A stretch of DNA of 64,000 bases from Paragorgia papillata (lineage: Eukaryota > Cnidaria > Anthozoa > Scleralcyonacea > Coralliidae). The position numbers and the translations under genes were made by a program. Positions within the stretch are counted from its first letter, which is position 1; each line of letters opens with the position of its first letter. Below, piece by piece: positions 57,031 through 64,000 of this stretch. A model generated the notes under the pieces. It saw only the letters and a list, made by a program, of their open reading frames with translations, ran no database searches and had not been told where the DNA came from. The stretch is from assembly GCA_035771165.1 (NCBI GenBank), contig JAWNZC010000285.1:907501-971500 (forward strand), given 5' to 3'.

Positions 57031-57351
57031 TCATTTTTTATTTTTTTTATTTACAAGTTTTATTTCTACATCTATGTTTCCAAAGTAATTTTTTTTAATT
57101 TCATCTAAAGTTTTATATTCTGCAGTTCTGTCTGAAAAATATTTTCGCCACCAGCGCAGTTGTCGATTTCTACATTTCATATTTCCAGTAAAATCACATC
57201 TATCGAATACCATAGTTCTGATTTTATCATCATTTTCTTTGCAATCTTTACAAAAGATGATGGAATATTCACATTCAGGACAGCAGTAAAAGCATTGTCG
57301 ATTTTTGTGTGTAATTTCGCGGGAACAGACAATACAGAAAGGATCACACAT
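57031..57351 (-). CDS. Cys-rich protein, 106 aa, probable zinc binder
   Basis: ATG at 57351. CxxC pairs in FCIVCSRE, CFYCCPECEYSIIFCKDC and later CRNRQLRWWRKYF; the C-terminus is basic. Paralog of 55858-56058. It lies between the two METIET/MENIEQ genes in the same orientation, which suggests duplication of a two-gene block (Cys-rich + CDICTN gene). Function unknown. Confidence 0.6.
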   Translation of the reverse strand: MCDPFCIVCSREITHKNRQCFYCCPECEYSIIFCKDCKENDDKIRTMVFDRCDFTGNMKCRNRQLRWWRKYFSDRTAEYKTLDEIKKNYFGNIDVEIKLVNKKNKK

Positions 57352-57496
57352 CTATAAAAGGAGAAAAAAAATAAAACTGAGAATATATATGAGTGAGAAA
57401 ATAAAAAAAAAAAATTTACTTTGAAGAAATGGAGAGAGCCGTTGTTTCTAATCTTGCTATTTATCTGAATAATAAGTTTCGAGGAGTTTCTTACTT

Positions 57497-58084
57497 TCAA
57501 TGATAATTTCTTCTTCTTCTTCTTTCTTCTTCACGTTTTCTTTTCCTTTTCGCTATAGCTTTTTCATAATTATTTTTATTTATGTGTTTGCATGAAAGTG
57601 AAAATATAAGTCTTAGAATTTTTTCACATTTATATTTATTTTTTATTTGTACTGCTAGTTCAATTAAAAAGCTACGTTCAGATCCGGGTGTAAGATTATA
57701 ATCTAAGATAGCGTGTTGTCGTTCTACATCAGCAGTAATCCATTTAAGACATGTTTGTGTCGATAGTTCAATACAGTGTTCATCGAAGTTTTCTGTTAAA
57801 AATAGAGCATGACGTCCTGATGTCTTGTACACCATAACGTAGTCTTCATCATAAGTAAAACCTCCTGTAGTAGTATTCAACCAATGATAAAATTCTGTTT
57901 CAGTGAAGAAGATTAAAGCAAATTTAAAATAGGAATATGATGGAGATAATTCATTTGAAATGGTGTGTAGATAATGTCGATAAGTATTCTTCCATTTGTG
58001 TAGTAGTCCAACAGGTATTATTTTAAACGCGTTGGTACAGATATCACATTTTTCTTTATTAAACGATTGTTCAATGTTCTCCAT
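57497..58084 (-). CDS. hypothetical protein, 195 aa, with CDICTN motif
   Basis: ATG at 58084 within a duplicated promoter. The N-terminus has FNKEKCDICTNAF, then a helical aromatic-rich region (HKWKNTYRHYLH), and a basic tail with KCEKILRLIFSLSCKH and a run of Arg/Lys/Glu. The same architecture occurs in the broken paralog at 56423. The HxxC-like elements might form a zinc site. No known family recognised. Confidence 0.65.
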   Translation of the reverse strand: MENIEQSFNKEKCDICTNAFKIIPVGLLHKWKNTYRHYLHTISNELSPSYSYFKFALIFFTETEFYHWLNTTTGGFTYDEDYVMVYKTSGRHALFLTENFDEHCIELSTQTCLKWITADVERQHAILDYNLTPGSERSFLIELAVQIKNKYKCEKILRLIFSLSCKHINKNNYEKAIAKRKRKREEERRRRRNYH

Positions 58085-58509
58085 TTTGATTGTCTGAGTG
58101 AGTGAACGGATTAAAGAAAAAAGATAGACTCCCGTTGTTTTCTATGTTTTTTATGCTTTTTTTATCTTTTATTACCTTATTTGGTTTTTTTTTGAATTAT
58201 TAATTTAGTTTTTTTAAGTGATTTTGGAAATTATAAAAGCGTGATTGCTTTTTGGTTTTTTACTTTGTTATGTTTTTAACATTATTAAACGATTGTTCAA
58301 TGTTCTCCATTTTCATTGTCTGAGTGAGTGAACGGATTAAAGAAAAAAGATAGACTCCCGTTGTTTTCTATGTTTTTTATGCTTTTTTTATCTTTTATTA
58401 CCTTATTTGGTGTTTTTTTGAATTATTAATTTAGTTTTTTTAAGTGATTTTGGAAATTATAAAAGCGTGAATGCTTTTTGGTTTTTTACTTTGTTATGTT
58501 TTTAACATT
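58058..58509. repeat. tandem duplication (226 bp) of a divergent promoter
   Basis: Two near-identical 226-bp copies (58058-58283, 58284-58509). Each carries the first nine codons of the MENIEQ gene (-), the leader GTCTGAGTGAGTGAACGG and, on the other side, AAATTATAAAAGCG and the first codons of the membrane protein (+). Thus the inner copies leave stubs: a short MENIEQ start on - near 58310 and a truncated plus-strand start near 58270. Confidence 0.85.
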
Positions 58510-58774
58510 GCTTGCGTGTTTCTTTGAAATATTTCAAACCAATATGTGGAAATTTGTGTATCTGTATGCTGCTACAATTATTGTTTTTTGTTTGTTTATA
58601 CATTATTCTCAGGAGCATAACGCCGATGAACTGAACAAAAGAGTGAACGGAGAAGAAGCTAAACAGCAAGATGGCGGTTGTTGTTATTGCGACTATGATG
58701 AAAAAAACTGTCGTGCATTTGAAAGATGGTCGGGAAGTGGTGTTGGACAGACCAAAGAAACAAGAATGAATTGA
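58496..58774 (+). CDS. small membrane protein, about 92 aa
   Basis: The ATG at 58496 (MFLTLLACFFE) is chosen because earlier codons in frame are TTG and GTT. Two hydrophobic segments (residues 1-12 and about 20-36, KFVYLYAATIIVFCLFIHY) are followed by a hydrophilic tail with CCYCDYDEKNC. A TATAAAAG lies about 40 bp upstream. It is driven by the second copy of the duplicated promoter. No family recognised. Confidence 0.5.
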   Translation: MFLTLLACFFEIFQTNMWKFVYLYAATIIVFCLFIHYSQEHNADELNKRVNGEEAKQQDGGCCYCDYDEKNCRAFERWSGSGVGQTKETRMN

Positions 58775-58976
58775 GACAATTGAAGAAAGAAATAAAACTG
58801 AATAACAACAATGAACAAATGATTTAGTTGTAGTAGAAATGAGATTTAATTAGGATAGTAAAAAAACATTTCGCGATATCGAGTGTCTTGAAGTTCTTCT
58901 AAGAGATATAAAAATAAAAGTAATGTAAAAAATATATATATAACAAATAAAACTATAATCAGTTTATTTGTTGAAA

Positions 58977-59258
58977 TCATATCTGTCTGTTTATTGTTCT
59001 TGATTTTCTTCTTCTTCTTGATTTTTTGACGGTTTTTTCACCTCCCAAAACTTCGGAAAGAAGAAAGTAGATTTCTTTAAAGTTTCGTGCATCTCTGCTA
59101 CATCGAATCTTTTTAATTGTTCTGTTCTTCGTTATTTTCATGATCCACCAACCATCTGTTGTTGTATTTTCATCCTTTACCACCCAGTCTTCTCTGACTG
59201 TAGCATCGTCCTCCCATAGTTCGTTGTAGTAGATAATATAGTCGTCGTAGTTCTCCAT
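58977..59258 (-). CDS. hypothetical protein, 93 aa
   Basis: ATG at 59258. Acidic/Tyr-rich start (MENYDDYIIYYNELWEDD), a central GWWIMKITKNRTIKK, and a basic C-terminus (KSRRRRKSRTINRQ). Not recognised. Poly-T and TTCTTCTT on the plus strand reflect its Lys/Arg codons. Confidence 0.5.
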   Translation of the reverse strand: MENYDDYIIYYNELWEDDATVREDWVVKDENTTTDGWWIMKITKNRTIKKIRCSRDARNFKEIYFLLSEVLGGEKTVKKSRRRRKSRTINRQI

Positions 59259-59802
59259 TTTATTTATTTTATAATGAACTGTCTAAGGTTAATGACGATG
59301 TTTACTCAAAAAAGCGCTTTAACTGTTCTATTTATTATATTTTCCAAGTCTAAGATTGGAATGTTGTTTACTCAAAAAAATGATCTATTTCTAAGTATTT
59401 GATTTCTAAGTATTCTATGTTTGATCATTGGAATGTTGTTTACCCATTCTAAGTAACTATTTCCAAGTATTATATTTTTTCCAAGTCTAAAGGTTAATGA
59501 TTGGTATGATCGGAATGTTGTTTACTCAAAAATGGTCTATTTCTAAGTATTCGATTTCTAAGTATTCTATTTTTGATCATTGGAATGTTGTTTACGCCAT
59601 TCTAAGTATCTATTTCCAAGTATTATGTTTTAATCGGATTAGTTATAGAATTAAAAAAAAATACTTGGAAATAGCGTTAAAAAGGTTTTTTTTAATCGGA
59701 TTAGTACTTGGAAATGGAATTCTGGAAGGTTTTTTAATCGGGTTAGTATAAGGTGGTTTTTTTTTTAATCGGATAGAATTAAAAAAAAATACTTGGAAGC
59801 AG

Positions 59803-59962
59803 CATTTTACTCTCATATTCAAAAACGGAACGAAGAAGAAGTAATAAAGATTCAACCAGGGTGAGTTTATTGTATAATTCATTTTACTCTCATATTCAAA
59901 AAATGGAACGAAGAAGAAGAAGTAATAAAGATTACAATCAGGACAAGTTTATTGTATAATTC
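59803..59962. repeat. tandem duplication of about 80 bp
   Basis: CATTTTACTCTCATATTCAA, then GGAACGAAGAAGAAG, AAAGATT and GTTTATTGTATAATTC, occur twice in a row with small indels. Confidence 0.8.
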
Positions 59963-60025
59963 GTTCGTTCGTTCAAAATACACTAGCTAAGAACTTAAAG
60001 AAAATATTACATTGGTTATCGGCTT

Positions 60026-60568
60026 TCACTGACAATGATTCCATCGTTGTTGTTGTTTAACTGGTCTTCTTATACATCGGTTATTAATTGAGTTAGAAAA
60101 TGGAATTAGTTTTTTATAATATTCGTTTAATTGTTTGTATTTTGTTTCATAATCAATACTTGGTATGACCGACGGCGAGTAAAATAGTTGATTGATTTCT
60201 GTTCGGATAAGAACTGTTCCTAGTTCTAAGTGAAAAACGTTTTTTTTAATTATTTCTTTCACACACGTTGAACACGATGGAAATAAACAAACTTGATCTT
60301 TATTGCAGTCGTCATGACAAAATCCACAAAATTCAGAATCACGTAAACAAAATTCTACACTACAAAATCTTGAGAATGTTTTGTCTGCACCGTGCTCCCA
60401 TATTTTTATCGTAGTCTTTTGTAAACGTTTCATTAACCAGTAATGATCTTTTGATTTGATCAGTTCTTCTTTGTTGAAATGATTTTCTGCTTCTTTTAAA
60501 ATATTATCCTTTTTTTTTTCGTTTTCCAAGTAGTGTTTGATTTCCAAGTATTTGTTGTTTTTTTTCAT
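60026..60568 (-). CDS. Cys-rich hypothetical protein, about 180 aa
   Basis: The first ATG is at 60568; the open frame extends four codons further but only to TTG. A Lys/Glu-rich helical start leads to a dense Cys cluster (RFCSVEFC, FCGFCHDDC, CLFPSCSTCVKEI) and a C-terminal part with YKQLNEYYKKLIPF and basic end. Likely zinc-binding. TTTCCAAGTA motifs overlap its start. Not recognised. Confidence 0.55.
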   Translation of the reverse strand: MKKNNKYLEIKHYLENEKKKDNILKEAENHFNKEELIKSKDHYWLMKRLQKTTIKIWEHGADKTFSRFCSVEFCLRDSEFCGFCHDDCNKDQVCLFPSCSTCVKEIIKKNVFHLELGTVLIRTEINQLFYSPSVIPSIDYETKYKQLNEYYKKLIPFSNSINNRCIRRPVKQQQRWNHCQ

Positions 60569-60800
60569 TTTCGTTTCCAACTAATTGATTTCCAAGTAGT
60601 GATTGATTTCTAAGTATTTTGTTTTTTTTCTCTTTTAAATCTATTCAGAAGGAACTAGAATTGAGAAGTTGATACCATATATGGTGTAAAAGTTTTTTTG
60701 AAAAAAATAATAAAAAAAATAATGACGTATTAGGAGATTTATTTTAAATAAAAAAGTAAGAAAATTATTTTTATTTATTTAGTTGTAAGATTTTTTTGGT

Positions 60801-61760
60801 GATGGAACCAGATGAAGCAAAAACAAGTTTTGATAGACTTGTTACAATTTTATCAGGTTATTCCGCTGAAGATTTAGATAAAGGTAATGTAGAAAAAAAT
60901 GTAATTTTTTGGGAAATAGTTTTTTTTTAATTTTATTATTTATTTTTTTTTTTTAGTAGTTGAAAAGAAAAGATTAGAAGAAGAGCGTAGAGAACAGGAA
61001 CGTGTTCGTTTGGAAGAAGAAGAGCGTGTTCGTTTGGAAGAAGAGTGTAGAGAACACGAGCGTGTTAGTTTGGAAGAAGAAGAAAGAGAACGTCGTCGTC
61101 TGGAAGAAGAAGAGGCTCGCCGTATGGAAGAGGTGCGAAGACGGGAAGAAGAAGAAGAGTTAGAAAAAGAAAAGAAATTAATCGAATACAATTTTGAAGT
61201 AGAAGAACGACAGAGATTAATCGAACATGAGTTAAGAATGGAAACATTTCAAGAGGAACTTCCACTTCCATCGTTTGATACCCTAATGAAAGAGTTAGAA
61301 ACGAGTCCCTCACCTCCGACATATCCTCATCCTCAACATCCACCGTCGGGATTTATACCCCATAAAGTAATTAATCGTTTAGGGAGTGATTCGGTATTCG
61401 CTGAATTTAAAATACCAAAAAAAGGTAAAAATTTAGATTTGTTAAGGGCTGCATTTAAAGAAGAAGAAGATGATGAAATCTTCGAACAAGACAAGAAAAA
61501 AAAAGAAAATTATTATCTTAGAAAATTATTATTAACCAAAAAACAAGTTAAAATATTAGAATTTCCAATATATACAAAAACAAATAGCGATATTATAGTT
61601 GCTGCAGAAAATAAATTTAAAGAATTAAGACGTCTTTTTATGATTAAAAAAAAATAATAGATAAACAAACTGCTATAAAAGAATGTTTAATTGATATTGA
61701 GTTAATGGAGAGTAGATACAGAAACGAATTAAAAAAATCAGAAAAAAAGAAAGTAAGATG
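60801..61760 (+). CDS. spliced coiled-coil protein, frame change near the 3' end
   Basis: Exon 1 60801-60882 (MEPDEAKTSFDRL ... SAEDLDK), an intron of about 73 bp ending in a long T run and TAG at about 60957, then exon 2. The Glu/Arg-rich coiled coil spans about residues 29-90 (RLEEERREQERVRLEEEE type), followed by a Pro-rich linker (PTYPHPQHPPSG) and a basic C-terminus. The frame stops at 61655 after an A9 run, but the next frame continues KQTAIKECLIDIEL to TGA at 61758-61761, overlapping the next ATG as ATGA. Either a homopolymer error, a slippage site or decay. Likely structural or scaffold; no family recognised. Confidence 0.55.
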
Positions 61761-62159
61761 AATGTTATTAATACTCGACTTAAAGATAAGGGGATTATCT
61801 ATCAAAATCGATATTTGGAAAAACAAATTTTGAAGGTAATGGAAGAAACAATAGTAAGACACATGGAATTCGACTGTAATCAGTTACATCAGATTTATCG
61901 AAGGTTTAACAACGACGAACTGAATGAGGGAATAATTATCGTTTTTTATGGATTAATTTTAATTTGTGAAAAAAGCGGAAAAATATCGAAAGAAGAAATA
62001 GAATTTCTTGTGGAATTGACAGTAAAAGATTTAAAAGCTACAGACTATTTTCAACGTGAAATTAAAAGAAGAAGAGAAAGAAAATATTTAAAAAAAGATT
62101 TATTTTTTTTGACATTGTTAGCGTCATCGGTGATAATAACAACATATTATTTTCAATAA
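61758..62159 (+). CDS. tail-anchored hypothetical protein, 133 aa
   Basis: ATG at 61758, overlapping the end of the upstream frame by four bases. Predominantly helical; a hydrophobic C-terminal segment (LFFLTLLASSVIITTYYF) directly after a basic KYLKKD looks like a tail anchor. The central NEGIIIVFYGLILICEK is hydrophobic and flanked by helices. Size and tail anchor are those of Bcl-2-like proteins, and this central stretch lies where a BH1 motif would be, but the NWGR signature is absent, so this is only a hypothesis. Confidence 0.5.
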   Translation: MNVINTRLKDKGIIYQNRYLEKQILKVMEETIVRHMEFDCNQLHQIYRRFNNDELNEGIIIVFYGLILICEKSGKISKEEIEFLVELTVKDLKATDYFQREIKRRRERKYLKKDLFFLTLLASSVIITTYYFQ

Positions 62160-62229
62160 AAAGAAAAGGAAAAAAGAATAATTATTATTTCATTTGAAAG
62201 TTAAAATTTTTGCTTACGATGTAGTGAAA

Positions 62230-62744
62230 ATGGAAGAAAACGAGGGTGATGGTTTTTTTTGGTATTCTTGTGGAAAATTGAGTAATGCAATTAATATTTT
62301 ATATTTAAAAAAAAAAGAATAAATGGAAAAAATGAAATTAGTGAAATATGTATTTTTTTACATAAATATTGTATGAAAAACGGTGGTGAATATTCAAATT
62401 TTAGAAGAATAATAGGAAATCATTGCTCTCCTTTACCCGAATATATAGATGAATATATGAGACTATTGGACGAATTTTATATTAAGAATTCTTTAAGTAA
62501 AAATATTATAACACGTGTATATTTTTCATTACAATATATCCACCCGTTTTCGGACGGTAATGGACGTGTAGGAAAGACTTTATTTGCTATATTAAGTAAC
62601 AATTTATCTTGTAAAATAAAAACATTTAAACAACATCAAAATTTATGTAAAGAATTAGAATTATTACAAAATAGTATTTTTGTTTTTGAAAATAGAGATA
62701 TTTACATTTCTTCATTTAATAAATTAAATGATATGCTACAGTAA
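62230..62744 (+). pseudogene. Fic-domain protein with a frame change in an A-run
   Basis: The core at 62373-62744 contains the Fic signature HPFSDGNGRVGK, matching HPFx(D/E)GN(G/K)R: catalytic His, phosphate-binding Gly/Asn and Arg are all present, preceded by helices (EYIDEYMRLLDEF) as in Fic proteins. Fic enzymes transfer AMP or related groups from nucleotides to target proteins. The real start is probably ATG at 62230 (MEENEGDGFFWYS); that frame ends at TAA after an A10 run near 62311, and the Fic frame continues with HKYCMKNGGEYSNFR. No inhibitory helix motif was seen. The frame change may be a sequencing error. Confidence 0.7.
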
Positions 62745-64000
62745 TAAATCATTATTATTATTGTATTTATATTTTTGAAAATCTTCTTTGAATTGATCAG
62801 TAGTTTTTGATGATAAATTTCGAATCATACTATTAACGGCTAAATAAATGTCATCAAAATTAGCTAACGCCATGATTTTAAAGAAATTATCATTATTACG
62901 AGTAAAAAATTCGATTTCATTTCCGTCAACGCTTTCATTATGTTCATTACAATGATGATAAGTTTGCGGTTCGCGCGAGTAAATTATTTTTTGTTTTTTT
63001 TCTATTTCTATTTGCTCGTCAGATAGCATATCAATTTCGTACATTTCGTATCCTTTATTTATTTCAGGAGATTTACCTTGTTGTCGGCAATTTTTATATT
63101 TACAACTTATACTACCAAGTCCTCCAAATAGTCGTATATGTGTTACCATTAATTGAGAATTGTACGAGTATTTTCGATTTCGTTTTAATACACCGGTTGG
63201 ATTATGAGCATCACAATAACATAAGAAACACAATACTAAATTATATACTTCGCTTATATTACATTCACAGTTGAAACACTCAACGGTTTGATAAAAAAGA
63301 TTTGGAGCTAGAGAAAATAGAATAAAACAAACTTTCAAATAATTTTTGTTTGAAATAACATTGTATAATAATGTATAGATGTTAAATGTTTTTTCTTCCA
63401 AACATCTTCCTTTGTATAAACATGCTGTGAAGGGTGTATTTATCATTCGAGGTTTTGAAAGTCTTTTACATATTAAAATATTAAACCAGTTTTGCGGGAT
63501 TTTTTCATTTTCAAAATTTTCAAAATTACATGTTAGCATTTGAAAATAATATTCATTAACTACGGATTTTTTTGGAAAAAAAGAAAAAAGAAATCTATTG
63601 TCACGAAATAATATAAATTCTGCTAGATCTCGATCGTATTTTACACACCATTTATCATCACTATCGTTAATGTCAGGTACTAAAAAGTAATTAACACCAT
63701 TCGATACAGTCACGTAAGGTAAAAATTATTTTTCAATTTTATACATTTTATTAGGAGTTCCATTAAACAACCAAAACGGGTAGGGTTCTCCACATCCATG
63801 TGCTGATTTTTCATCTTCTTCTTCTCTTTGAATTAATTTTGTAAATCCACCAGAATAAAAAATGAAACAAACCAATACACCAGTAGAGATATCCAAAATA
63901 ACGATTATGAAAATTACGGAATGATGGAATCATTGTGAAAATCCATTTCCAAGTAATATCATCTTGTTTTATTCGTTTATTATCAGTTCTTTCATCAAAA
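62736..64000 (-). pseudogene. long Cys-containing protein, cut by window end, in-frame stop
   Basis: An open frame from about 63713 to 62736 has no good ATG at its start; the frame before it continues in phase across one TAA (63726-63728) into GEPYPFWLFNGTPNKMYKIEK-type sequence, with another frame change near 63900. I take it as one protein entering from beyond 64000. Features: FLFSFFPKKS, a Cys cluster (ECFNCECN, CFLCYCDAHNPTG), IRLFGGLGSISCKYKNC and an acidic C-terminus. It overlaps the Fic gene end by nine bases. No family recognised. Confidence 0.5.

Larger units (their letters stand above)
59335..60620. repeat. field of TTTCCAAGTA / TTTCTAAGTATT motifs
   Basis: The decamer TTTCCAAGTA and its variant TTTCTAAGTA occur more than a dozen times in both orientations, densest at 59335-59800 and again at 60525-60620. 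Larger blocks GATCATTGGAATGTTGTTTAC and TTTAATCGGATTAG also repeat. One copy lies near 63945. No gene occupies 59335-60020. Confidence 0.75.

Noticed and set aside
59643..59882. 79-codon frame in the motif field
   Set aside because: Overlaps repeated TTTAATCGGATTAG and TTTCCAAGTA blocks; composition-driven.

Overview
Eukaryotic, metazoan DNA. Genes are split by GT-AG introns, and most of the window is intron or transposon sequence. The mixture of element types (hammerhead-bearing Penelope-like elements, PIF/Harbinger, Tc1, Helitron, several MITE families, tRNA- and 5S-like SINEs) together with a TKL-type Ig-kinase suggests a marine invertebrate, most likely a cnidarian such as an anthozoan. 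That assignment is inference from repeat style, not proof.

Layout. 1-2.7 kb: repeats, including a dispersed element with 15-bp tandem arrays at both ends. 2.8-10.1 kb (+): a multi-exon gene with an integrase-type DDE core, its introns packed with SINEs, MITEs and a ribozyme dimer. 10.4-17.1 kb (-): a convergent eight-exon gene for an Ig-domain/TKL kinase whose catalytic-loop Asp is replaced by His and which carries one frame break. 18.1-22.1 kb (-): exons of an unrecognised gene. 24.6-36.5 kb: transposon graveyard (second copy of the 15-bp-array element, a DDE_Tnp_4 relic, a LINE nested in a Tc1-like element, a PIF/Harbinger element with its Myb-like partner gene). 37.3-39.5 kb (-): a gene of tiny exons encoding two CCHC zinc knuckles. 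40.7-42.3 kb: a Penelope-like element rearranged head to head. 44.4-50.8 kb (-): a recently decayed Helitron. 50.85-53.07 kb: eight 277-bp tandem units.

The most striking system is RNA-based. Every 277-bp unit contains a complete hammerhead ribozyme, so the array has the architecture of an animal retrozyme. Two more loci of the same family lie at 94-172 and 7817-8335. Separate hammerheads sit in the termini of the Penelope-like element and of two palindromic relics, with a compensatory stem II change between copies, and a third kind lies at 54242-54281. The window therefore holds a plausible autonomous/non-autonomous pair: a Penelope-like reverse transcriptase relic and small self-cleaving repeats.

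From about 55.8 kb to the end the sequence changes character: very AT-rich, compact, short genes on both strands, few introns, paralogous Cys-rich proteins, a Fic-domain protein, a coiled-coil protein, a tail-anchored protein, duplicated divergent promoters and a field of TTTCCAAGTA motifs. This resembles a gene-dense foreign segment such as an endogenised large DNA virus or similar element. I cannot name the family, and several of its genes have frame breaks, many at homopolymers.
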